From Lactiplantibacillus plantarum (GTDB taxonomy: Bacteria; Bacillota; Bacilli; Lactobacillales; Lactobacillaceae), in contig NZ_CP039122.1 of NCBI RefSeq assembly GCF_014131735.1, positions 1 through 7,218 of the forward strand: a stretch of DNA of 7,218 nt, given 5' to 3'. This document shows, piece by piece, positions 1 to 4,304 of the stretch (positions within the stretch are counted from its first letter, which is position 1; every line of letters starts with the position of its first letter). Position numbers and translations under genes: made by a program. The notes below the pieces were generated by a model. The model was not told the origin of the DNA and did not search any database. It saw only the letters and a list, made by a program, of their open reading frames with translations.

Positions 1-400
1 TAAACAAAATGCGTTCATTCATGATCGAAAAACTGGTAAGCCTAATACCTTGTACCTTAAACCAGTTCAAACAGAACTCTTATTGTATCGTCAATGGCTG
101 CTTGATCATAAACTAGCATCTGAATGGCTCTTTCCTTCCATTCAACACCCCGAGCGACATATCACGGAAAAACAGTTCTACAAAATTATGAGTAGGGTTG
201 GCGATCTGTTAGGAATTAATTATCTAGGTACCCATACGATGCGCAAAACCGGGGCTTATCGTGTTTACACGCAATCAAATTACAATATTGGCCTAGTAAT
301 GCACTTACTAAATCACTCAAGTGAATCAATGACTTTAGCTTATTTGGGCTTGGATCAAGCAAGTACAGAAAACATGTTGAACCAAATTGATTTTGGGTAA
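1..400 (+). CDS. int: Tyrosine recombinase/integrase, C-terminal part (continues from 7034-7218)
   Basis: This is the C-terminal two thirds of a small site-specific tyrosine recombinase. Base 1 completes the Ser62 codon begun by the last two bases of the window, and the frame runs on without a break to the stop at 398-400. In the joined 194-residue protein the catalytic set is complete: Arg44 (in LLRVSDV, other end of the window), Lys72 (HDRKTGK), His140 and Arg143 (GTHTMRKTG), His167 (LLNHSS) and nucleophile Tyr176 (AYLGL). The length corresponds to little more than a catalytic domain, as in the short integrases common on lactobacillus plasmids; there is no full N-terminal arm-binding domain. 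Its likely role is resolving plasmid multimers or integrating at a specific site, but no target site is proven. A TTG at 50 is internal and not the start. The family call is secure; the biological role is inferred. Confidence 0.93.
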   Translation, partial: KQNAFIHDRKTGKPNTLYLKPVQTELLLYRQWLLDHKLASEWLFPSIQHPERHITEKQFYKIMSRVGDLLGINYLGTHTMRKTGAYRVYTQSNYNIGLVMHLLNHSSESMTLAYLGLDQASTENMLNQIDFG

Positions 401-417
401 ATTGGTTTGATTTTGTT

Positions 418-432
418 GTCGCCAACGGCGAC
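418..432 (+). terminator. Possible weak terminator after int
   Basis: A perfect 6-bp GC-rich hairpin (GTCGCC, loop AAC, GGCGAC) lies 18 bases after the int stop. Only a short, interrupted T-rich stretch follows (TTCT, then a T5 at 446-450), so termination is plausible but not strong. It could instead be part of a recombination site. Confidence 0.35.
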
Positions 433-453
433 TTCTAATACAGGCTTTTTGTG

Positions 454-526
454 GGTTATCACAACATAGAATTTATTCTATGTGTAAGTGCACATTGACC
501 TCGTTTCACTCGGTCTGCTGATAACC
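454..526. other. Branched hairpin element downstream of int
   Basis: An outer stem GGTTATC (454-460) / GATAACC (520-526) encloses a perfect 8-bp hairpin CATAGAAT-TT-ATTCTATG (465-482), the self-complementary GTGCAC, and a small GACC/GGTC stem. This three-way arrangement next to the integrase gene could be a recombination site, a structured RNA, or single-strand folding. The sequence does not decide. Confidence 0.4.
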
Positions 527-644
527 ATAGAGTCGATTTTTCCGTTGTTGAATTGAATGTATTTTTAATTAAATTATGCTTACACTTAACTAATCTTGTT
601 ATGATTTAAATTTTTGCAGAGATTCTTTGTAAACTTAGCAACAA

Positions 645-660
645 AATTTTACAATCTACC
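645..660. repeat. Solitary copy of the IS30-family terminal sequence
   Basis: The 16 bases AATTTTACAATCTACC are identical to the outer 16 bases of the right end of the IS at 6109-6124. No transposase or second end is nearby. A 16-bp exact match by chance in a 7.2-kb molecule is very unlikely. It is either the scar of an older IS copy or a target-like sequence. Confidence 0.7.
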
Positions 661-661
661 T

Positions 662-729
662 TAAGGCCCTCATTTTCCTTTGGGTCTAATGATTTCCAAA
701 TAGAAAACAACGAACATAGTGAGGCCTTA
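662..729. other. Nested stem-loop element
   Basis: Three stems nest: TAAGGCCCTCA (662-672) with TGAGGCCTTA (720-729, one bulged C), TTTTC (673-677) with GAAAA (703-707), and TTTGG (679-683) with CCAAA (696-700). Their co-axial order suggests a real fold. Strand and function are unknown. Confidence 0.35.
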
Positions 730-1073
730 GCAAACACAATACTAGTCAATACCCAATTTACAATAGTGATTCGAAAGTTACGAACGTCAGTGAGTTACTC
801 TAGGTAAGTGCTTTAGCACTTACTATATATAATATGAACAAAGGTAATTCACAAACTTTACACTCACATAAACGCTCATATATCAACGTTATCAAGCCAC
901 TAACTAGCGGGATAAATATTTCATGGTCAAACATTATCTAATTCTACACGTTTAACACCAAGCAATCGCACGTCATAGCACACCGTATAGCCCCACTAAA
1001 ACGACTTCTAAGAGGCTTTGAACTATGTCACGTGTAATTTTACCTTGATATGCTAAAACGTCTTAAATCGTAT

Positions 1074-1168
1074 TTTAAAACAGGCTCGTCAAATTAATGA
1101 CGGGCCTGTTTGTATGCTGGAATTTTCACACTATTATGAAGTGGATGTGTCATTATGTCGGAGACACA
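1074..1168 (-). ncRNA. Predicted small RNA, array unit 4
   Basis: A minus-strand promoter is seen upstream: -35 TTACAC (1197-1202), 16-bp spacer, and an extended -10 TGCTATAAT (-10 at 1175-1180). The RNA would start near 1168 and end at a 14-bp hairpin (1078-1111, loop AATTAA) followed on the minus strand by a T-rich stretch. It contains a TGTGTC/GACACA stem (1146-1168). The closing hairpin pairs slightly better on the plus strand (one G-U there, A-C on minus), so it may also end a plus transcript. No reading frame with a ribosome site is seen. Its role is unknown. Confidence 0.42.
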
Positions 1169-1207
1169 AGCTTGATTATAGCACTATGCAAACTTGGTGT
1201 AACCACT

Positions 1208-1287
1208 AAAAAATGAGCACCCGGGTAAGTGCTCACCAAGAAGTTGTCACATTGAAACGAAATACCACGAGTCCCGACTAATAGGAC
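1208..1287 (-). ncRNA. Predicted small RNA, array unit 3
   Basis: The promoter is good: -35 TTGCAA (1316-1321), 16-bp spacer, -10 TAAAAT (1294-1299). The ~80-nt RNA would carry an 8-bp stem AAGTTGTC/GACAACTT (1241-1248 with 1283-1290) and end at the hairpin GAGCAC/GTGCTC (1215-1234), followed on the minus strand by six T (1208-1213), a clear intrinsic terminator. An overlapping CTTGGTG/CACCAAG stem (1193-1199 with 1234-1240) offers an alternative fold. No coding potential is seen. Confidence 0.45.
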
Positions 1288-1325
1288 AACTTTATTTTAG
1301 ATCATTCTAATTAAATTGCAATATT

Positions 1326-1354
1326 AAAAAGCGACTACCTAAACAGATAGCCGC
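1326..1354 (-). terminator. Minus-strand intrinsic terminator
   Basis: A 9-bp stem GCGACTACC (1331-1339) / GATAGCCGC (1346-1354), loop TAAACA, is complete only in the minus RNA, where two positions become G-U pairs. The minus strand then runs TTTTTAATATT. A weak extended -10, TGCTATCTA, lies at 1369-1377, so a very short transcript (~37 nt) could also arise here. Confidence 0.6.
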
Positions 1355-1411
1355 TCCCCCAAGTAATATAGATAGCACATATTATTATAATAACATTAAA
1401 ATTGACATAGT

Positions 1412-1496
1412 AAAAAGGCCTATCCAGTTAAGGGAAGACCTTTTTATTTTGCGGTATGTTACTGAGAGTAGTGTGCAATGTCATGTCATACAGCAC
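1412..1496 (-). ncRNA. Predicted small RNA, array unit 2
   Basis: The promoter is -35 TTGCAA (1525-1530), 16-bp spacer, -10 TATACT with an upstream TG (1503-1508). The 30-bp promoter segment 1503-1532 aligns base for base without gaps with that of unit 4 (1175-1204). The ~85-nt RNA ends at the hairpin 1412-1445, whose flanks are T5 on both strands, so it may be bidirectional. No open frame with a ribosome site is seen. Confidence 0.42.
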
Positions 1497-1545
1497 AAAC
1501 GTAGTATAGCATTATTAACGCTAGTTGCAACCACTAGAGTAGTTA

Positions 1546-1621
1546 AAAAAGCCTATTCAATTGAGAATAGACCTTACTGTAAACACGAAAAACTAAGTTA
1601 TGAGTTCATTCCTGAACACAC
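1546..1621 (-). ncRNA. Predicted short transcript between array units 1 and 2
   Basis: A -10 TATACT (1628-1633) with a poor -35 (TTTAAT, 17-bp spacer) precedes a hairpin at 1551-1575 (CTATTC/GAATAG core, G-U extended on the minus strand only) and six T on that strand (1545-1550). The terminator is convincing; the promoter is not. Confidence 0.35.
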
Positions 1622-1667
1622 TTTTTAAGTATAGAACACACATTAATAACATTAAAAATAGTATAGT

Positions 1668-1840
1668 AAAAAGGTCTATCCAAACTGGAATAGGCCTTTT
1701 ATCGTGCTCAGTCATTATCAGACTGTTAAATGATTGAAGGGTTACTAAGTAACTTGACCGAGCACATATCGAAGTACACATACTTAACGATGACTGAGTC
1801 TAGCAAAACTTGTTAGGAGTGTTTGCAACTACCAGAGTCA
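1668..1840 (-). ncRNA. Predicted small RNA, array unit 1
   Basis: An extended -10 TGCTATAAT (-10 at 1847-1852) recurs as in unit 4, with TTAACT about 15 bp upstream as a weak -35. The ~170-nt RNA contains the inverted pair CTCAGTCA/TGACTGAG, enclosing most of it, and ends at the hairpin 1668-1700, flanked by T-runs on both strands. A 62-codon frame (1593-1781) overlaps it but has no ribosome site and runs through the terminator; it is not called as a gene. Confidence 0.42.
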
Positions 1841-1860
1841 GTTTTCATTATAGCACTATT

Positions 1861-2536
1861 TTATGCTAGTTAACATAAAACACAGTATTCAAAGCTAAAC
1901 TTTGTGAAGTGTGTAAAACGTTGTTATATCAACGATATAAGGCTATATATTTACCAATATCATGCGATAACGATACTTTGTGATAATGACGTTCTATGTA
2001 TAATTGTCCGAAGTGTCTCGGCTTAGAAAACGCCTTGGCCGAGACTATATCAACTAAATAGTGTGTCTATCGTTAGTAGTTAGTTCTTAACGTCTTGTGG
2101 TCTACGTGACTACTAGTATATTAAATAACACCTTAAGTCTAGCACCAACCCGCACGCATAGCGGTGCTTAAACCATCAAGGGTCAAGCCCTTAGGCTCTC
2201 TCAAACAGTTATCCTAATCGTGAATAACTGCGCTTCTTTTGCAGTATAAAGAGAGAACTCTTTATCAGACAATTTAAGCTCAACCAGCCCTTGCACTAAC
2301 TATTATTAGAGTTGGTTTTAGCAGCAACCCGAATAATCTGCGTTAATAGTTAGCCTGTCCGTATCATTTCCTAGTCTTCCAGCCACGTCTTTAGTCGCGT
2401 TGATCTCGACAAGGTTTAGCATACCTATGTTGTTAACTGCAAGCGGGGTCACGAACGACACTCACGGGAGGTTTTACTAGCTAAGAACAGGTTTCCAGCC
2501 TTTAGTTGCTTTGATGGTTGCTAACCATTGAATAAC
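1861..2536. other. Non-coding, highly structured region (candidate replication or functional RNA region)
   Basis: No gene is seen. Perfect or near-perfect inverted repeats crowd the stretch: TTATATC/GATATAA (1924-1940), GTCTCGGC/GCCGAGAC (about 2014-2045), AGCACC/GGTGCT (2141-2168), AAGGG/CCCTT (2178-2192), CAGTTAT/ATAACTG (2206-2230), ATAAAGAG-AGAA-CTCTTTAT (2246-2265), CTAACTATTA/TAATAGTTAG (2296-2305 with 2344-2353, enclosing a small GGTT/AACC stem) and ATGGTT-GCT-AACCAT (2514-2528). It lies downstream, on the minus strand, of the attenuator at 2537-2588, so it is what a read-through transcript would contain. Function is inferred only. Confidence 0.5.
2318..2461 (-). pseudogene. Possible relic of a tyrosine-recombinase C-terminus
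   Basis: A 47-codon open stretch between in-frame stops contains TKDVAGRLGNDTDRLTINAD followed by Y. This resembles the KDV-x-x-RLGH ... T-x-N-x-Y block of phage-type integrases, and a Thr-Pro sits near the usual distance upstream. The expected His/Arg of HxxR and the His after LG are absent, there is no start with a ribosome site, and nothing recognisable precedes it. It could be a decayed integrase fragment or chance similarity in a structured region. Confidence 0.25.
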
Positions 2537-2588
2537 AAAAAAACGGTTGCTATCAGGTTTCTGTTAAGATTCCCGATAACAACCGTTT
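2537..2588 (-). terminator. Attenuator-type terminator of the minus-strand leader
   Basis: The arms 2541-2557 and 2572-2588 form 17 continuous pairs in the minus-strand RNA, two of them G-U. In a plus RNA those two are mismatches, which fixes the functional strand. Seven T follow on the minus strand (2537-2543). The 5' arm of this terminator can instead pair with 2667-2683 further upstream in the same RNA. Confidence 0.75.
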
Positions 2589-2605
2589 ACTTTAAGTATC
2601 AATGG

Positions 2606-2633
2606 TTGAAAAACTTAGCCTACATGTTATAAT
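2606..2633 (+). promoter_or_regulatory. Promoter of the antisense RNA
   Basis: -35 TTGAAA (2606-2611), 16-bp spacer and a perfect -10 TATAAT (2628-2633) predict a start near 2640. The -35 overlaps TCAATGGTT (2599-2607), which pairs with AACCATTGA (2523-2531) across the attenuator. Confidence 0.7.
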
Positions 2634-2639
2634 AGTACC

Positions 2640-2742
2640 AAGTTAGATAGCTTGTATTGGTAGTACTTGCTATCGAAAATCTTATCAGGTTGTGCTGATA
2701 AGTCGTGAATCCTAACTCTGCTAAGTTGAGGGTTCTTTTTTT
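2640..2742 (+). ncRNA. Predicted ~103-nt antisense regulatory RNA, three stem-loops
   Basis: A consensus-like promoter lies upstream and a strong intrinsic terminator ends it. Stem-loop 1 pairs GATAGC (2646-2651) with GCTATC (2669-2674), and its apical loop carries TTGG, a YUNR U-turn motif typical of fast-pairing antisense RNAs. Stem-loop 2 is a perfect 8-bp stem CTTATCAG/CTGATAAG (2681-2702, loop GTTGTG). Stem-loop 3 is the terminator (2707-2735) with eight T. It is fully complementary to the minus-strand leader, including the anti-terminator segment 2667-2683. Size and three-stem shape recall ColE1 RNA I, while the attenuator opposite recalls pIP501 RNAIII and the pT181 countertranscripts. 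Its likely role is copy-number control; this is inferred. Confidence 0.68.
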
Positions 2743-2743
2743 T
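2707..2743 (+). terminator. Terminator of the antisense RNA
   Basis: GAATCCTAAC pairs with GTTGAGGGTTC (one bulged G, one G-U) over 2707-2735, followed by eight T (2736-2743). It is plus-strand oriented. Confidence 0.8.
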
Positions 2744-2767
2744 GCGTTCATTTATTAAGTTGAGTAC

Positions 2768-2796
2768 ATTATAACCGTAATATAAGATTAATACAA
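2768..2796 (-). promoter_or_regulatory. Promoter of the minus-strand leader RNA
   Basis: -35 TTGTAT (2791-2796), 17-bp spacer and a perfect -10 TATAAT (2768-2773) lie just after the stop codon of the Par-like gene. No terminator separates that gene from this promoter, so read-through from it could also feed the leader. Confidence 0.7.
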
Positions 2797-2807
2797 CCTT
2801 TATCATT

Positions 2808-3332
2808 TTAACGTCTCAACCAGCCGAATAATCCTTTTTTAAGCGTTTTAGTTTCTTCCCCCTTGTAATGATCCCCAGTGGGTTCTAAAACGTCTGTATC
2901 GTCCTTTGAGGCGTCCTCGCTGGTCTTTTGTGGGGCATCGAGTAGTTTTTCATTTTGACGGTTAGTGGATAAGTTTAATTGCTGTTGCTGATCAAGTAAC
3001 TTGTGGGCTTCGCCCAAAGATTGCTGAAGCTTTTCGATCTGCTTATCCTTTTCAACCAATTGCTTTTCTAGCAACTCCATTGCTGTATCCGTGACGCTAT
3101 CGTGTGTAACATAATTACTGTAACTTACACTCTCGTTACTTACAACCCTGTTACTACTTAAAAAATGCTGTTTTAAAAGCTTGTATCCATCATCACTTAT
3201 CGTCAGCTTGCTTACTCCGTTACTATGTACCTTACTTACATACTTACTTCTAAATTTATCGTCCATTTTTCGCATGATAGCTTGCCTTGTAACACCAAAC
3301 TCCATTGTAAGTTGTTTCATAGTCTTACTCAT
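2808..3332 (-). CDS. DUF536 / pSK1 Par-like plasmid partition or replication-associated protein
   Basis: The predicted product has 174 residues. An N-terminal helix-turn-helix (about residues 4-30, with TMEFGVTRQAIMRKM) should bind DNA. A linker follows, then a predicted coiled coil (about 83-131, rich in L/E/K/Q with LLDQQQQLN) and a basic, hydrophobic C-terminus (KKGLFGWLRR). This HTH plus coiled-coil layout is that of DUF536 proteins, which lie beside rep genes on lactobacillus theta plasmids, and of staphylococcal pSK1 Par, a single-protein partition factor. The start at 3332 is chosen for AGGGGGTG at a good distance; a start 12 codons upstream would lack one. Here no rep gene accompanies it. 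A palindrome in its promoter suggests autoregulation. GTTACTTACA-like repeats at its start and inside it could be binding sites. The partition role is inferred from family. Confidence 0.75.
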   Translation of the reverse strand: MSKTMKQLTMEFGVTRQAIMRKMDDKFRSKYVSKVHSNGVSKLTISDDGYKLLKQHFLSSNRVVSNESVSYSNYVTHDSVTDTAMELLEKQLVEKDKQIEKLQQSLGEAHKLLDQQQQLNLSTNRQNEKLLDAPQKTSEDASKDDTDVLEPTGDHYKGEETKTLKKGLFGWLRR

Positions 3333-3342
3333 GTTACTTACA
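3120..3342. repeat. GTTACTTACA-type repeats in and before the Par-like gene
   Basis: Copies are seen at 3120-3129 (GTAACTTACA), 3135-3144 (exact), 3231-3240 (CTTACTTACA) and 3333-3342 (exact, just before the start codon), with further TTACTTAC and GTTACT pieces between. Inside the gene they encode repeated Val-Ser-Asn/Lys, so part of the pattern may be protein-driven. They are a possible partition-protein binding array. Confidence 0.45.
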
Positions 3343-3355
3343 CCCCCTAATTTTA

Positions 3356-3384
3356 CTAATATTAACATAGTTAATCATGGTAAA
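3356..3384 (-). promoter_or_regulatory. Promoter and palindromic operator of the Par-like gene
   Basis: -35 TTTACC (3379-3384), 17-bp spacer, -10 TATTAG (3356-3361). The spacer contains the perfect palindrome ATTAAC-ATA-GTTAAT (3361-3375), well placed for repression by a dimeric HTH protein, plausibly the Par-like protein itself. Confidence 0.5.
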
Positions 3385-3417
3385 CACTGAACGAGGGCTT
3401 AGAATGCGTCTCTCAAC

Positions 3418-3455
3418 AAAACAAAGGCACTCCCACAACGAGAATGCCTTTGTTT
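3418..3455. terminator. Bidirectional terminator-like hairpin
   Basis: AAACAAAGGCA (3419-3429 region) pairs with TGCCTTTGTTT (3445-3455), extended by CTC/GAG beyond a two-base bulge. T-rich flanks are present on both strands. It separates the Par-like gene's promoter from the AT-rich repeat region. Confidence 0.6.
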
Positions 3456-3835
3456 ACTAGTATTTTAGCTGATTAATCAACGCCCGCTCCGTGCGTGGGG
3501 CATACGTTCGGAAAATTCTCCAATAGCCTAGCAGTTGGCCAATGGATTTTGTAATAAAAAATCGCATGTTTGAATTTTTCTAACAGTTTTCCAACATTTT
3601 TCTAACAGACACATTCCGGCATTGTATATTTAGACAAATCCCTATATATAAGGAATATAACAATATATATTTATATATACTATATAGTTTGTTAGAAAGT
3701 AAGAAAAAAAGTCCCCAGAAAAAATTATTTTTTTCTTAGGAACCTCGATATTTTTCTAACATTCTTACAACCGTTGCGGGAGTAAGTAAGAATCGTGTTA
3801 GGATTAAATTTTATTTTCTAACTTTCTAACATTTT
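3456..3835. other. AT-rich repeat region, candidate origin or centromere
   Basis: No gene is present. A GC-rich patch (about 3480-3512) is followed by an array of TTTTTCTAACA-type motifs: 3575-3585, 3587-3596 (TTTTCCAACA), 3597-3607, 3752-3762, 3814-3822 and 3823-3831, with an inverted copy TGTTAGAAA at 3690-3698. The first three lie in tandem at about one helical turn. Between them, 3625-3740 is extremely AT-rich with runs of TATATA, as expected of a DNA-unwinding element. An imperfect inverted repeat (CTAACATTCTTAC near 3757-3769 with a GTAAGAA...TGTTAG block near 3786-3801) adds symmetry. Repeats plus unwinding element suggest an origin; proximity to the Par-like gene also allows a centromere. 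Confidence 0.5.
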
Positions 3836-3923
3836 GTTAAGTGAATGCGGTGCTTTCGTCGGTAATAATATAGCACTGCTGGCGGTATTTTACAACTCTT
3901 TCATTGGTAAGCCAAAAATATAA

Positions 3924-3951
3924 CAAAAAAAGCCACTGTTTCCAGTGACTT
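3924..3951 (-). terminator. Terminator of the 80-residue protein gene
   Basis: A 9-bp stem at 3930-3938 / 3943-3951 (one G-U only in the minus RNA), 4-nt loop, followed on the minus strand by seven T (3924-3930). It lies 25 bases after the stop at 3976. Confidence 0.8.
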
Positions 3952-3975
3952 AATACTTGTGTGGGACAGTGACTG

Positions 3976-4218
3976 TCAACCATATTGGTTAGCAGTTTTT
4001 TTGTCGATATGAAAATATTCTTTGGGTGCGTCATTCGGCTTTCCTTGCTTCCAATGACTTTTTGCAGAACCATACTTAGTCGGTTCAGGATTAGGACTAA
4101 TCGCAACAAATCGACGCCCAACTGAATCCATAAATATGATTATCCGACGATATTCTTCAGTTGGTGTAATCAACGTACAGTTTTCATGCTTAATGCCATA
4201 AACATCTGTAAAGTCCAT
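3976..4218 (-). CDS. Unknown 80-residue protein
   Basis: I do not recognise this protein. It is small and polar, with no signal peptide or membrane segment. The middle (EEYRRIIIFMDSVGRRFVAISPNP) looks like beta-strands around a turn, and the C-terminal half is rich in Lys, Pro and aromatic residues. The start at 4218 is the only ATG giving the full frame, but the Shine-Dalgarno site is poor (a GGGAAAG lies rather far upstream). It sits 86 bases after the cold-shock gene on the same strand, with a terminator between, and has its own good terminator. That placement is the main reason for calling it a real gene. A longer frame overlapping it (3837-4121) runs through the terminator and is a shadow. 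Confidence 0.55.
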   Translation of the reverse strand: MDFTDVYGIKHENCTLITPTEEYRRIIIFMDSVGRRFVAISPNPEPTKYGSAKSHWKQGKPNDAPKEYFHIDKKTANQYG

Positions 4219-4257
4219 ATTTCACATTGCTTTCCCGTATGTTTCAGTGCCATAAAA

Positions 4258-4286
4258 TAAAAAACTGCCTTATTACAAAGCAGTTT
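4258..4286 (-). terminator. Terminator of the cold-shock gene
   Basis: A 7-bp stem AAACTGC/GCAGTTT (4262-4268 with 4280-4286) is followed on the minus strand by TTTTTTATTTT. It lies about 20 bases after the csp stop. Confidence 0.8.
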
Positions 4287-4304
4287 CATCAGTATCAAAA
4301 TAAA

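Larger units (their letters stand above)
401..1074. other. Non-coding region with several foldable elements
   Basis: No convincing gene is seen on either strand. The longest small frame (800-934, minus, 44 codons) has no Shine-Dalgarno site. The stretch holds the hairpin after int, a branched element at 454-526, a solitary IS end at 645-660, a nested stem element at 662-729 and a perfect 8-bp hairpin (GTAAGTGC, loop TTTA, GCACTTAC) at 804-823. A minus-strand promoter-like pair, TTGGTG and GATAAT with 17-bp spacing, lies around 934-962 (RNA would run leftward). Confidence 0.6.
1369..1681. repeat. Diverged direct repeats within the small-RNA array
   Basis: The segments ending at 1425 and 1681 align: each has an AGATAGCAC/ATAGAACAC-like block, the exact 12-mer ATAACATTAAAA (1390-1401 and 1646-1657, 256 bp apart), then ATAGTAAAAAGG and TCTATCC-like terminator arms. 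A third related terminator is at 1545-1575. This points to duplication of a promoter/terminator cassette followed by divergence. Confidence 0.7.
2537..2762 (-). ncRNA. Leader RNA with mutually exclusive terminator and anti-terminator
   Basis: A strong promoter at 2768-2796 should start this RNA near 2762. Its nucleotides from 2683 to 2667 (AAGATTTTCGATAGCAA) can pair with 2582 to 2566 (TTGTTATCGGGAATCTT) over 17 continuous positions, three of them G-U. That helix removes the 5' arm of the terminator at 2537-2588. The predicted plus-strand antisense RNA (2640-2742) is complementary to the anti-terminator segment and should favour termination. This is the logic of the pT181 and pIP501/pAMbeta1 rep leaders. 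Unlike those plasmids, no reading frame follows the attenuator. A 43-codon frame inside the leader (2620-2751) has no ribosome site. The pairings are seen; the regulation is inferred. Confidence 0.6.

Noticed and set aside
216..425. Minus frame opposite int
   Set aside because: Shadow of the integrase coding strand, with no ribosome site.
800..934. 44-codon minus frame with a P-x-x-x-G hydrophobic segment resembling Fst-type toxins
   Set aside because: No Shine-Dalgarno site; the start codon overlaps the only nearby -10 box, the C-terminal half is unlike the family, and no paired antisense RNA or T-run terminator is seen.
1593..1781. 62-codon minus frame with a hydrophobic stretch, toxin-like at first sight
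   Set aside because: No ribosome site; it runs through the terminator at 1668-1700, and the hydrophobic part is simply the translation of the T-rich terminator tail.
1074..1856. CRISPR array, because of repeated units
   Set aside because: The repeats are diverged, of unequal spacing, and made of promoters and terminators rather than uniform repeat/spacer units; no cas gene is present.
2620..2751. 43-codon minus frame inside the leader RNA
   Set aside because: It has no ribosome site and lies entirely opposite the antisense RNA; open length is short enough to be chance. A leader peptide is not excluded.
2963..2973. DnaA-box-like CTTATCCACTA (minus)
   Set aside because: One base off the TTATCCACA consensus, isolated, and inside the Par-like coding sequence; no cluster of boxes is seen.
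3181..3390. Plus frame opposite the Par-like gene
   Set aside because: Shadow; its hydrophobic look comes from complementing Ser/Lys/Asn codons, and it crosses the Par promoter.
3837..4121. 94-codon minus frame
   Set aside because: It overlaps the 80-residue gene in another frame and continues through that gene's terminator.
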